Program-made: the position numbers and the translations under genes
Notes under the pieces: model-generated
The model's database searches: none
Seen by the model: the letters and a program-made list of their open reading frames with translations, nothing else
Told to the model about the DNA's origin: nothing
NCBI RefSeq assembly: GCF_050278625.1
Contig: NZ_JBNNTI010000003.1
Location: 62,001-126,000, forward strand
Length of the DNA: 64,000 nt
Source: Viridibacillus sp050278625
GTDB lineage: Bacteria > Bacillota > Bacilli > Bacillales_A > Planococcaceae
Direction: 5' to 3'
Shown: piece by piece, positions 26,059 to 34,352 of the stretch
Position numbering within the stretch: position 1 is the stretch's first letter
Layout: each line of letters begins with the position of its first letter

Positions 26059-26368
26059 CTGTAGTATTTTGTGTATAGTGGGGATAAAAATGTGAATAGT
26101 GGATAAAAAATTAGCTTTATTTAAATTAATGTAGTGATTTATGGATAACTAATAGGATTTTTCAGTATTTTTTAAAAGAATGTGGATATCTCTAAGGATA
26201 TTGTTAATAGTTTTAGTGAGAATACTTTTTCTAAGAAAGGGTATCATACGAATTCCCTTTCTTTTTGTATGAAAATATCTTGGAAATAGGGTGTTGTGTT
26301 ATTCTAAGAGAAAGGTGATATTTTTAAGTGAAATTCATGTGTAATGCAGAAATGGAGAAGGATTTTGA
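26059..26368. other. AT-rich spacer with an orphan hairpin
   Basis: No gene is seen. It holds one hairpin, AAGAAAGGG (26233-26241) with CCCTTTCTTTTT (26255-26265), which looks like a terminator or a leader structure for the CoA-transferase gene that starts about 100 bases later. No protein is known here that would control it. Confidence 0.45.
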
Positions 26369-27664
26369 ATGGTAGATGTTTTTCATGGACAGTACAAGGC
26401 GAAGTTAAAAAAACCAGAAGATGTTCTCTCATATATAGAGGACGGAGCAGATATTATTTTACCGATTTCGAATGGAGAACCAGTGAAGCTACTGGATATT
26501 TTAGAAGAGAACGCGGAACGCTTAAATAATGTGCGGATTCATCAAATGTTAACGATGCATCCACGTAAATATATAGATGGAGCTTTTAAAGGGCACTTAT
26601 CACATGTCTCATACTTTTTGAGTGGTGCAACACGTAAAGCGTATCATAATGGGCACTGTGAATTGATGCCAAACTATTTTCATGAGGTACCTCGTATTAT
26701 GAAGAATTATACGAAAGCATCTCTTATAATGGCCGTTGCATCTCCAATGGATGAGCATGGATATTTTACGCTTGGAACTCAAGCAGATTATGCTGCTTGT
26801 TTTATTGGTAATGCGCCCTTTTTCTTGGAAGTCAATGAGCATATGCCAAGAACGTTTGGTCAAAATTTAATACATATTAGTCAAATCGAGGGCTTTATAG
26901 AGCATCATACTCCACTTGTGAAAAATCCAGATCCAGTAATCGAAGAAAAGGATATACGGATTGCAGAATACGTTGCAGAATATATTAAAAATGGTGACAC
27001 ATTGCAAGCTGGGATAGGTTCGATTCCAAATGCGGTTATTAGTTTACTAAATGATCATCGCCATTTAGGTATTCATACAGAACTGATAACGGACGGAGTA
27101 GTAGGATTAGTAGAGAAAGGTGTAGTAGATGGTTCGCAGAAGAAAACCAATAAAGGAAAAATAGTTGGAACGTTTGCTTTAGGGACGGACAAGTTATATA
27201 AGTTCCTACATAATAACCCAATTGTGGAATTCCAAACGGTTGATGTAACGAACGATCCACGTTTAATTGCGAAAGAGGATAATATTGTTTCAATCAATGC
27301 CACGACGGAAGTGGACATATATGGTCAATGTGCTTCTGAAACAGTTGCAGGCAAGTATTATTCTTCCACTGGTGGGCAATTTGATTTTGCGCGTGGAGCA
27401 AACTTTGCGGAAAATGGTCGAGGGTTTATATGCATGCATTCGACGACTAAAAACGATACCATTTCGAGAATAAAAGTATTATTAACAAATGGCTCTGTTG
27501 TTACTACATCAAAAAATGAAGTAGATAAAGTAGTAACCGAGTATGGTGTAGCAGAGCTAAAAGGAAAATCGATATCAGCTAGGGCAAAGGCATTAATCGA
27601 GATTGCGCATCCTAAATTTAAAGAAGAACTAATATTTGAAGCGAAAAAACTAAATTTGATGTAA
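26369..27664 (+). CDS. Acetyl-CoA hydrolase/transferase family CoA-transferase (4-hydroxybutyrate type)
   Basis: A 431-residue class I-like CoA-transferase. The length and layout fit AbfT-type enzymes that move CoA between acetyl- or butyryl-CoA and 4-hydroxybutyrate or related acids. The catalytic glutamate is E238 in HTELITDG, the same number as in Clostridium aminobutyricum AbfT. An NATTEVDIYGQ stretch and a GGQFDFARGA loop follow near 310-345. The ATG follows GGAGAAGG. The substrate is inferred only from family. It is followed by two hairpins and then an insertion-sequence scar, so its transcript end may have been altered. Confidence 0.83.
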   Translation: MVDVFHGQYKAKLKKPEDVLSYIEDGADIILPISNGEPVKLLDILEENAERLNNVRIHQMLTMHPRKYIDGAFKGHLSHVSYFLSGATRKAYHNGHCELMPNYFHEVPRIMKNYTKASLIMAVASPMDEHGYFTLGTQADYAACFIGNAPFFLEVNEHMPRTFGQNLIHISQIEGFIEHHTPLVKNPDPVIEEKDIRIAEYVAEYIKNGDTLQAGIGSIPNAVISLLNDHRHLGIHTELITDGVVGLVEKGVVDGSQKKTNKGKIVGTFALGTDKLYKFLHNNPIVEFQTVDVTNDPRLIAKEDNIVSINATTEVDIYGQCASETVAGKYYSSTGGQFDFARGANFAENGRGFICMHSTTKNDTISRIKVLLTNGSVVTTSKNEVDKVVTEYGVAELKGKSISARAKALIEIAHPKFKEELIFEAKKLNLM

Positions 27665-27707
27665 GAAATACTAAAACTCATTTTTCGAAAAATGGGTTCA
27701 GTATATC

Positions 27708-27746
27708 AACAAAAGGCATTCAGAATGATCCTGAATGCCTTTTGTT
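27708..27746. terminator. Strong hairpin terminator bordering the IS1182 relic
   Basis: A perfect 16-bp stem, 27708-27723 with 27731-27746, flanked by A and T. It can end the CoA-transferase transcript on the plus strand, or transcripts leaving the relic on the minus strand. Confidence 0.85.
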
Positions 27747-27748
27747 AT

Positions 27749-28002
27749 TTAAAATTCTCTATTATAGGTAAAATACTCTTTGAGTGTTAACTTGTCTTCC
27801 ATTTTTGAACTTTGCCAAGCACAATTGGCGAGTTTCTTTAATTACACAGCAGCAAAAGTAAGCATCCCTGCATGGACACTATTTTAAGACCTTTTAAGGT
27901 TGGTCACCGAACTCTCAATTTTCTCTTAAGATGTTCTTGAGGTGCTCGTGGATCCAAAGCAATCATTTCGATTTGATCTCTTTTAGGATTTTTTACTATC
28001 AT
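27749..28002 (-). mobile_element. Internally deleted IS1182-family transposase relic
   Basis: The minus-strand ATG at 28002 behind GAGGTGAT opens MIVKNPKRDQIEMIALDPRA and then QEHLKRKL, the start of IS1182-type transposases. It hits a stop at 27904. After a short unrelated stretch, 27873-27749 reads GMLTFAAV, stop, LKKLANCAWQ and a short tail, which is the transposase C-terminus with an in-frame stop. Nearly all of the roughly 450-residue middle is missing. The structured repeat at 28044-28107 lies just upstream of the transposase start, as in the copy near 54 kb. Confidence 0.72.
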
Positions 28003-28043
28003 TATTTTCTATCACCTCAAAAAATTGTTTTTATTACATGTGT

Positions 28044-28107
28044 AGTTGATTGGAGTGGAGGTGGCGCCCACCCGCGGAAAGCGTCCACCGTAGCGGAAAT
28101 CGACGGT
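28044..28107. repeat. Degenerate copy of the structured repeat
   Basis: TTGATTGGAGTG matches 17189-17200 of the zupT element, and GCGGAAAGCGTCC plus CGGAAAT match the 17- and 54-kb copies. It is shorter and diverged, and lies about 40 bases upstream of the relic transposase start. Confidence 0.6.
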
Positions 28108-28140
28108 ATTATCTATCTATTTTAAAAAATCAAAAAGACC

Positions 28141-28210
28141 GTAGATAAACTCGGATTTCTACGAGTTTGTCTACGAACTAAAACCCGTTTTTTGAAAAAC
28201 GAGTTTTTTT
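28141..28210 (+). terminator. Two hairpins at the far edge of the IS relic
   Basis: The first pairs 28141-28153 with 28162-28174 (one G-U). The second, from 28180, is AAAACCCGTTTTTT with AAAAACGAGTTTTTTT and ends in T residues. The second closely resembles the palindrome at 27672-27698 on the other side of the relic. Confidence 0.6.
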
Positions 28211-28344
28211 GATGAATAATAAACATTATTCACGATAACCAAACTGAATGTTACATATATATACCTATAAGAGAGAAAAATTGTGTAAATATAATAAGGA
28301 AAAAGAGATAATATATATCAAAAATAAATAGATAGGAGACGCTT

Positions 28345-29493
28345 ATGATGAAGGAGCAGTTAACATTACTTGAACCACAATTACAGAGTATTTTTAAATA
28401 TTTGCATGAGAATCCTGAAATTAGCTGGAAAGAGAGGCGGACGACTGAATATATAAAAGGAATATTAGAACAAGAAGGATACGAGGTGCATACATTCGCA
28501 GATAGTACGGGCTTATATGTTGAAATTGGTAAGGGTAGACCAGTAGTAGGGCTACGAACTGATATCGATGCCTTGTGGCAAGAGGTTGATGGAGAATTTC
28601 AAGCACATCATTCTTGTGGACATGATGCGCATATGACAATGGTAATTGGAGTTTTGTTGTTATTAAAACGTTTGAAAAGAACATCGAGAGGTACCATTAG
28701 GGTATTATTTCAACCAGCTGAAGAAAAAGGGCAGGGAGCATTGTCCTTTGTTGATCGTGGATTGGTCGACGATATGGATTATTTATTTGGCGTGCACGTC
28801 CGTCCGATACAGGAGCTAAGTGACGGCACTTTTTGCCCAGCACTATATCACGGTGCATCTAGGTTATTATGTGGCCAAATTAACGGTGTTGAATCACATG
28901 CGGCAAGACCACATTTAGGTAAAAATGCAATCGAAATTGGTGCAAGCTTAATTGAAGCACTAAAAACGATTCATATAGATACTATGATCCCATTCTCGGT
29001 AAAAGTTACGAAATTTCAAGCAGGTGGAGAATCCGGGAATATAATCCCAGCGAAAGCCTATTTCTCAATCGATGTACGTGCTCAAACAAATGAAGGAATT
29101 GAGCAGCTACATGAAGGTATCGAACGCACAATACGGGCAATTGAATCGCTTTATGAAGTGTCAATTGATCTACAAGAACAAGTTCGAGTTGCTGCGGCTG
29201 AAGTGGATGATGAGGCAAAAGAAATAATCGAGCAAGCAATTATCGAATCAGTAGGTGAAGAGTATTTACGTCCCCCCATTATTACGCCAGGAGGAGAGGA
29301 TTTTCACTTTTATACGGTTAAAAGGGCGAATGTAAAGGCAGCAATGTTAGGACTCGGTTGCGGATTAACTCCGGGACTGCACCATCCAAAAATGACATTT
29401 AATAAAGCCCAACTAATCGTCGGAGTAGAAATTTTAGCACGAACTGTTTTAGGAGCATTTGCACAAGCAGAAAAAGAAGCCCTCTCTTGCTGA
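28345..29493 (+). CDS. M20-family amidohydrolase (probable N-acyl/N-succinyl amino acid hydrolase)
   Basis: A 382-residue metallo-amidohydrolase of the M20D aminoacylase/hippurase group. Metal-binding segments are HHSCGHDAHMT near residue 90, the catalytic base region PAEEKGQGA near 125 and GGEDFHFY near 317, with the final histidine in LHHPKMTF. A dimerisation domain lies between. It should remove an acyl group from an amino acid nitrogen. The next gene, 68 bases on, is an N-succinylamino-acid racemase. In Geobacillus kaustophilus the same pair takes part in D- to L-amino acid conversion, and that role is inferred here. Two ATGs in a row follow TAGGAG. Confidence 0.86.
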   Translation: MMKEQLTLLEPQLQSIFKYLHENPEISWKERRTTEYIKGILEQEGYEVHTFADSTGLYVEIGKGRPVVGLRTDIDALWQEVDGEFQAHHSCGHDAHMTMVIGVLLLLKRLKRTSRGTIRVLFQPAEEKGQGALSFVDRGLVDDMDYLFGVHVRPIQELSDGTFCPALYHGASRLLCGQINGVESHAARPHLGKNAIEIGASLIEALKTIHIDTMIPFSVKVTKFQAGGESGNIIPAKAYFSIDVRAQTNEGIEQLHEGIERTIRAIESLYEVSIDLQEQVRVAAAEVDDEAKEIIEQAIIESVGEEYLRPPIITPGGEDFHFYTVKRANVKAAMLGLGCGLTPGLHHPKMTFNKAQLIVGVEILARTVLGAFAQAEKEALSC

Positions 29494-29560
29494 AAATCTT
29501 AGATTAGCGTATGTTTTATTAAAGCGTTAATCTAGATTGGATAGTGAAGGGTGCGGTAGT

Positions 29561-30667
29561 GTGAAGATAACAGAAATTAAAATTCGGCAACTAAGTATGC
29601 GAATGAAATCCCCATTTTCAACAAGTTTTGGTACATTGCAAGATAAGCAATTTTTAATATTAGAAGCTAAAGATGATAATGGACTATCTGGTTGGGGAGA
29701 AGGGGTTGCTTTTGAAATCCCTTGGTATACAGAGGAGACAGTTAAAACGAGTTGGCATATGCTTGAGGATTTCCTTATTCCATTAGTACTTAATAAAGTC
29801 ATTCAGCATCCAGGTGAGATAAGTGATATATTCAAAGCAATTCGCCAAAATAAAATGGCAAAGGCGACTCTTGAATGCGCGGTATGGGATTTATACGCGA
29901 AGTGTACTAAACAGTCACTTGCGCATGCATTAGGTGGAACGAAAAAGAAAATTGAAGTTGGTATAAGTATAGGTATTCAACCGACAATTGAGCAGCTATT
30001 GCAGTACATTGAAAATTATATTGCTGCTGGCTATAAACGTATGAAGGTGAAGATTAAGCCTGGCAAGGACATCGAAGTTATTCAAGCAATCCGAGAAAAG
30101 TTTCCACAAGTTCCGTTAATGGCTGATGCCAACTCAGCTTATACTTTAGATGACATCGAGTTGTTAAAAAAACTAGATGAATACAATTTAATGATGATAG
30201 AGCAACCGCTTGCATCGGATGATATTATCAACCATGCAAAGCTACAAAAGCATTTGAAAACGCCAATTTGTTTAGATGAGAGTATTTGTTCTTATGAAGA
30301 TGCACGTACGGCGATTGAGCTTGGCAGCTGTGGAGTCATAAACATCAAGTTCGGTCGAGTAGGTGGCTTAACTGAAGCAAAACGAATTCATGATCTATGC
30401 CAGCAAAATGGCATTAAAGTTTGGTGTGGCGGCATGTTAGAATCCGGCATTGGTAGAGCGCATAATGTAGCACTAACAACGCTGGGGAATTTTGTGTTAC
30501 CAGGAGATACTGCAGGCTCTAGTCATTATTGGGAACAAGATATTATTTCACCTGAAGTATTTGTAGAAGATGGGTATATTTCAGTGCCAGAAGGTTATGG
30601 AATTGGATATGAACCAAATATGGAATTAATGGATCAACTTACTATAAGTCAAAAGGTTTATAGATAA
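29561..30667 (+). CDS. N-succinylamino acid racemase / o-succinylbenzoate synthase (enolase superfamily)
   Basis: A 368-residue enolase-superfamily enzyme that resembles Geobacillus N-succinylamino acid racemase along its length. The general-base lysines are K162 and K164 in KVKIKPGKD and K263 in INIKFGRVGG. The metal ligands are D189 (MADANSAY), E214 (MIEQPL) and D239 (CLDESI). The substrate loop is PFSTSFGT near residue 20. It starts at GTG 29561 behind GAAGGGTG; an upstream TTG in frame lacks a good site. Many members also make o-succinylbenzoate for menaquinone, but no other men gene is near. Pairing with an M20 amidohydrolase points to racemisation of N-acyl amino acids. Confidence 0.87.
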   Translation: MKITEIKIRQLSMRMKSPFSTSFGTLQDKQFLILEAKDDNGLSGWGEGVAFEIPWYTEETVKTSWHMLEDFLIPLVLNKVIQHPGEISDIFKAIRQNKMAKATLECAVWDLYAKCTKQSLAHALGGTKKKIEVGISIGIQPTIEQLLQYIENYIAAGYKRMKVKIKPGKDIEVIQAIREKFPQVPLMADANSAYTLDDIELLKKLDEYNLMMIEQPLASDDIINHAKLQKHLKTPICLDESICSYEDARTAIELGSCGVINIKFGRVGGLTEAKRIHDLCQQNGIKVWCGGMLESGIGRAHNVALTTLGNFVLPGDTAGSSHYWEQDIISPEVFVEDGYISVPEGYGIGYEPNMELMDQLTISQKVYR

Positions 30668-30672
30668 ACTAG

Positions 30673-30703
30673 AAAAGCTATGCAAAAATTGCATAGCTTT
30701 TTT
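30673..30703. terminator. Bidirectional terminator between the racemase gene and the GNAT fusion gene
   Basis: AAAAGCTATGCAA pairs with TTGCATAGCTTTT over 3-5 bases, with A and T runs on each side. Confidence 0.9.
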
Positions 30704-30708
30704 AGTGA

Positions 30709-31515
30709 TCATATATCTAATAGTTTACTCATATAAAATTCATCTTCATATTGATCATTTATTTTTAAAGATCGTTGACGCTCTCCATCTATTTCAAAGC
30801 CCATTTTATTGTACATATTGATTGCGATTGTATTGGATTTACAAACACTTAGCTCAAGTCTTTGAATGGTATTTGACAAAGCCCATTTTTCAGCTTCTTT
30901 TAAAAGGGCTGTGCCGATACCTTGGTTAGTGAATTTTTGCATAACACCAAGATAAATGGATGCACGGTGTTTAGCACGCGGGGCTGTATTACCTGAAATA
31001 GAGAGCATTCCTCCAATTTGCCCCTCAACAATAGCTACCAAAATAGAACTAGAATTGTTTTTACGTAAACTAGTAATCTTTTTACGTAAGCTTTGTACAG
31101 ATGGATCACGTTCGTTTTCACCATAGAGCATAAAATCTGTCTCAGCGTCTAATGTAGAAAATAACTTGATTAAATCACGTGCATCATCTGTCTCAATTGA
31201 ACGGATGATATAAGTGCTCATGGTCTTATCAGAGCTGTCCATATCGGAGTTATCGCTACTAGAAGGTTTTTCAAATGTCACATGATAACCAGGTTGTATA
31301 GTTGTAACATAATAACCTTGTTCCACCCAAGCAAGATAGTGTTTCAGAGGAGGTTTTGTTTTTTTCCACCAACTCTTATTTAAATAGGAGGAATTAGGTA
31401 ATGAATGTCCCATAATCGTTTCGATTTCTGTGAACGAAAGTTGAATTTTATCGCCTTTTGCGGAGCTGAAATATTCAGCTAGTGGTATGTATTTCTTTTC
31501 GATCTTATTTTCCAT
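30709..31515 (-). CDS. Fusion of a DUF7662-like domain and a GNAT acetyltransferase
   Basis: A 268-residue two-domain protein. Residues about 8-84 (IPLAEYFSSAKGDKIQLSF, LPNSSYLNKSWWKK, AWVEQGYYVTTI) resemble the short DUF7662 domain, a small fold of unknown role. A serine- and aspartate-rich linker follows near 85-98. Residues about 103-268 are a GNAT domain with the acetyl-CoA loop QKFTNQGIGTALL and the C-terminal INMYNKMGFEIDGE. It is convergent with the N-succinylamino-acid racemase gene. A GNAT succinyltransferase supplies substrate in the Geobacillus pathway, so a link is possible but unproven. The ATG follows AGAGGGGT. Confidence 0.75.
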   Translation of the reverse strand: MENKIEKKYIPLAEYFSSAKGDKIQLSFTEIETIMGHSLPNSSYLNKSWWKKTKPPLKHYLAWVEQGYYVTTIQPGYHVTFEKPSSSDNSDMDSSDKTMSTYIIRSIETDDARDLIKLFSTLDAETDFMLYGENERDPSVQSLRKKITSLRKNNSSSILVAIVEGQIGGMLSISGNTAPRAKHRASIYLGVMQKFTNQGIGTALLKEAEKWALSNTIQRLELSVCKSNTIAINMYNKMGFEIDGERQRSLKINDQYEDEFYMSKLLDI

Positions 31516-31828
31516 TATTACCCCTCTTTATTATATGCATATACTATATTAGAAATAGTAACATAGTATTAAGTCTAATTACATGATTTTTATGGTTATT
31601 GATTAATTTTGTGGATAAAAAAGACTATATTAATCTAAGGGGTTCTAGAACTAATTAAGATGTTTTTTATTCTTAAATTAATAAAATAGAATACAGGAAT
31701 ATTTATGCTTTTAAAAAAGACCATAATAAGGTTTAACAATCACCATCAAATGCGCTGGCATTCTTTTTCATTGATATGTGTGATAAAATATATTCGGAAA
31801 TTAGAGAAATCTAGGAGGCAAAATTTAA
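31516..31828. other. Spacer upstream of ppaC without a visible gene
   Basis: AT-rich divergent region between the GNAT fusion gene and ppaC. A TAAAAT at 31784-31789 could be a -10 element for ppaC, but no good -35 stands 17 bases before it. I see no repeat or RNA structure. Confidence 0.35.
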
Positions 31829-32755
31829 ATGAGTAAAGTACTTGTATTCGGACACAAAAACCCAGATACTGATACAATCACATCTGCGTTAGTATATGCA
31901 TATTTAAAAAAACAACTAGGCGTTGATGCTGAGGCTGTTCGCCTTGGCGAACTGAATAACGAAACAGCTTACGCTTTAGAAAAATTCGGATTTGAAGCAC
32001 CACGCTTAGTGGAAAAAGTTGCAGGAGAAGCTGTTCAAGTAATCTTAGTTGATCATAACGAACGCCAACAAAGTGCTGATGATATCGCTGAAGTTCAAGT
32101 GACTGAAGTTATTGATCATCACCGTATTGCTAACTTTGAAACAGCTGACCCATTGTACTACCGTGCGGAACCTGTTGGCTGTACAGCAACAATCCTAAAT
32201 AAAATTTTTAAAGAAAATGATGTTGAGATTCCAACTAACTATGCTGGTCTTATGTTGTCTGCTATCATCTCTGATACATTATTATTCAAATCACCAACAT
32301 GCACAGAGCAAGATGTAAAAGCAGCTAATGAGTTAGCTGCAATTGCAGATGTTGACGCTGCTGAGTATGGTCTTGCAATGTTAAAAGCAGGTGCTGATTT
32401 AAGTGATAAATCATTAGAAGATTTACTTTCTCTTGATGCAAAAGAATTCAGCATGGGTGACCACAGAGTTGTCATCGCTCAAGTAAATGCTGTTGATGTA
32501 AATGACGTTTTAAATCGTCAAGCGGATTTAGAAGTTTTATTGAACAATACTGTAACAGAAAAGGGTCTAGATCTATTCTTCTTCGTTGTAACGGATATCA
32601 TAAACAATTATTCTGTTGCTGTTGCAATAGGAGCACAAGCTGAAAAAGCTTATGCAGCATTTAACGTTGTCGCTGATAATAATAGCGCGCTATTAAAAGG
32701 CGTAGTTTCTCGTAAAAAACAAATTGTCCCATCACTAACTGATGCATTAAAATAA
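31829..32755 (+). CDS. ppaC: Manganese-dependent inorganic pyrophosphatase (family II)
   Basis: A 308-residue DHH-family pyrophosphatase that hydrolyses PPi in the cytoplasm. The N-terminal domain has metal ligands in FGHKNPDTDT (His8, Asp12, Asp14), LVDHNE and the DHH motif in VIDHHRIANF. The C-terminal DHHA2 domain ends with the substrate-binding SRKKQIVP. Length and motifs match B. subtilis PpaC. The ATG follows TAGGAGG. Single-gene unit with its own terminator. Confidence 0.96.
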   Translation: MSKVLVFGHKNPDTDTITSALVYAYLKKQLGVDAEAVRLGELNNETAYALEKFGFEAPRLVEKVAGEAVQVILVDHNERQQSADDIAEVQVTEVIDHHRIANFETADPLYYRAEPVGCTATILNKIFKENDVEIPTNYAGLMLSAIISDTLLFKSPTCTEQDVKAANELAAIADVDAAEYGLAMLKAGADLSDKSLEDLLSLDAKEFSMGDHRVVIAQVNAVDVNDVLNRQADLEVLLNNTVTEKGLDLFFFVVTDIINNYSVAVAIGAQAEKAYAAFNVVADNNSALLKGVVSRKKQIVPSLTDALK

Positions 32756-32771
32756 TCCTCATTTGAGGAGG

Positions 32772-32808
32772 AACTGCCTATTTCAATTGGAATAGGCGGT
32801 TTTTTTAT
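32772..32808 (+). terminator. ppaC terminator
   Basis: AACTGCCTATT pairs with AATAGGCGGTT (one G-U), followed by a T run. Confidence 0.85.
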
Positions 32809-32854
32809 TGCAGGAAACGTTCGGGTTATCTGAAAATCCTATTTACGACCAACT

Positions 32855-34234
32855 TTATAATCCACTTAGGTCAAGTGGATATACGGCAGGTCCCTCAAGT
32901 ACTGCACCATCCTTCGAAAAACGTGAGCCATGACAAGGGCAATCCCATGTTTCATCTGCTTCGTTCCATCTAGTCTTACAACCTAAATGCGTACAGCGTG
33001 GCATAGCACGACGTGTGACATGACCGCCGACAAAATCTTTTGTTACTTTTCCCCCTAGTTTCAACGCTTGGAAAACTGCATCACCAAATTTTGTATGTTT
33101 AGGAGAATAAAGAGATATTCCTGCGTTCGGTTTACCAACAATCCCATCACGAAGAAGTTGAGCAGCTACGATTGAATTAGCTAACCCCCATTTTCTGAAA
33201 CCAGAAGCCATCCAAATATTCGGTAAACGTGAACTAATTTGACCTACATAAGGAATTAAATCTACTGTTTCAGGATCCTGAGCTGACCAGTGGTAGTTGC
33301 AGTTCTGGGCTGCGAATTTATCTTTTGCCTCCTGTTTTAACGCTTCATAATACATAGATGTATTGGAAATAGTACCTGCAGGGTGACTATCGCCAGCTAA
33401 TAATATAAAAGGTTTGTCATCAATCAAAGTTGTTCGAATAGAGCGACCAGGTTTATCAATTGATAAATACTGCCCTTTATACAATTCGCTTGCTTCAAAA
33501 GTCACGATATAAGAACGAGTTACTTCAAGTTTGAAAATTTGCATACCAATAATAGCCTCTAGAGGATAATGGGAGCATAAAATTAGCTCTTTATAACAAA
33601 CTGTATGGCCATTTTTTAACTCTACACATGGTTTTAATATATTAACCTTTTGTACGCGAGACTGTTCATAAATCTCAGCTCCGGCTTGCAATGCTTTTTC
33701 TGCGATAGATCGTCCAAAGCGTACAGGATCAATTTGCGCTTGTTTTGGCATCTTTAGGGAGGCGACAATGTCATACGGAATTTCGCAATCGGCATTCCAT
33801 TCTCCTGGAATACCAAGTGTCTGATAAGCCTCCCATTCATTTTCTAAGTCCTTTCTACCTTCAGCTTTTTCTGTATATAAGAAGGAATCGGCATGGTGGA
33901 CACAATCGGATTCTGCTAAATTGAATGATAATTCCACAGCTTGTTGGCTAAGCTCATAATATTGCTGTGCCGCTTCAACACCAAACTTAGTAATGAGTTG
34001 GCTATATAATAGACCTTGTTGTGCAGTTACCTTACCAGTGGAATGACCGGTAGCACCTGAAAATAAAGTATTGCCTTCTAATAAAGTAACCTTCCTTCCA
34101 ACCTTTGAGAGTAAGTAAGCTGCAAGTATGCCAGAAATACCACCACCAATAATACAGATATCAGTTTCAATTGATTGTTCAAGTGAAGGTCTTGCAAAAG
34201 GTGTTTGTTTATCTAGCCAAATTGAAGATTCCAT
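32855..34234 (-). CDS. FAD-dependent oxidoreductase with C-terminal Rieske domain
   Basis: A 459-residue flavoprotein of the DadA/glycine-oxidase-like (DAO) fold. The FAD dinucleotide motif is IIGGGISGILAAYLLSK near residue 29. The C-terminus carries a Rieske [2Fe-2S] site: CTHLGC and then CPCHGS, giving the Cys-His/Cys-His ligand set. Proteins of this layout (B. subtilis YhfW type) probably pass electrons between a substrate-bound flavin and the Fe-S centre, but the substrate is unknown. It is a little shorter than the usual 500 or so residues. The ATG follows TTGGAGG. No operon partner is seen; the gene upstream is divergent. Confidence 0.84.
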   Translation of the reverse strand: MESSIWLDKQTPFARPSLEQSIETDICIIGGGISGILAAYLLSKVGRKVTLLEGNTLFSGATGHSTGKVTAQQGLLYSQLITKFGVEAAQQYYELSQQAVELSFNLAESDCVHHADSFLYTEKAEGRKDLENEWEAYQTLGIPGEWNADCEIPYDIVASLKMPKQAQIDPVRFGRSIAEKALQAGAEIYEQSRVQKVNILKPCVELKNGHTVCYKELILCSHYPLEAIIGMQIFKLEVTRSYIVTFEASELYKGQYLSIDKPGRSIRTTLIDDKPFILLAGDSHPAGTISNTSMYYEALKQEAKDKFAAQNCNYHWSAQDPETVDLIPYVGQISSRLPNIWMASGFRKWGLANSIVAAQLLRDGIVGKPNAGISLYSPKHTKFGDAVFQALKLGGKVTKDFVGGHVTRRAMPRCTHLGCKTRWNEADETWDCPCHGSRFSKDGAVLEGPAVYPLDLSGL

Positions 34235-34352
34235 AAAATGCCTCCAAGTACAGTTTTTTTTAGCATGTGGAGTAATTGAGAAATTATGTATAAGCAGATA
34301 AATTGCTGTTTCAGATGTTCACATATACAATGTCTCCAAGAGGTGAGCATTG

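Noticed and set aside
27931..28125. 64-codon plus-strand frame in the IS1182 relic
   Set aside because: It is antisense to the transposase start and reads through the repeat; no ribosome site.
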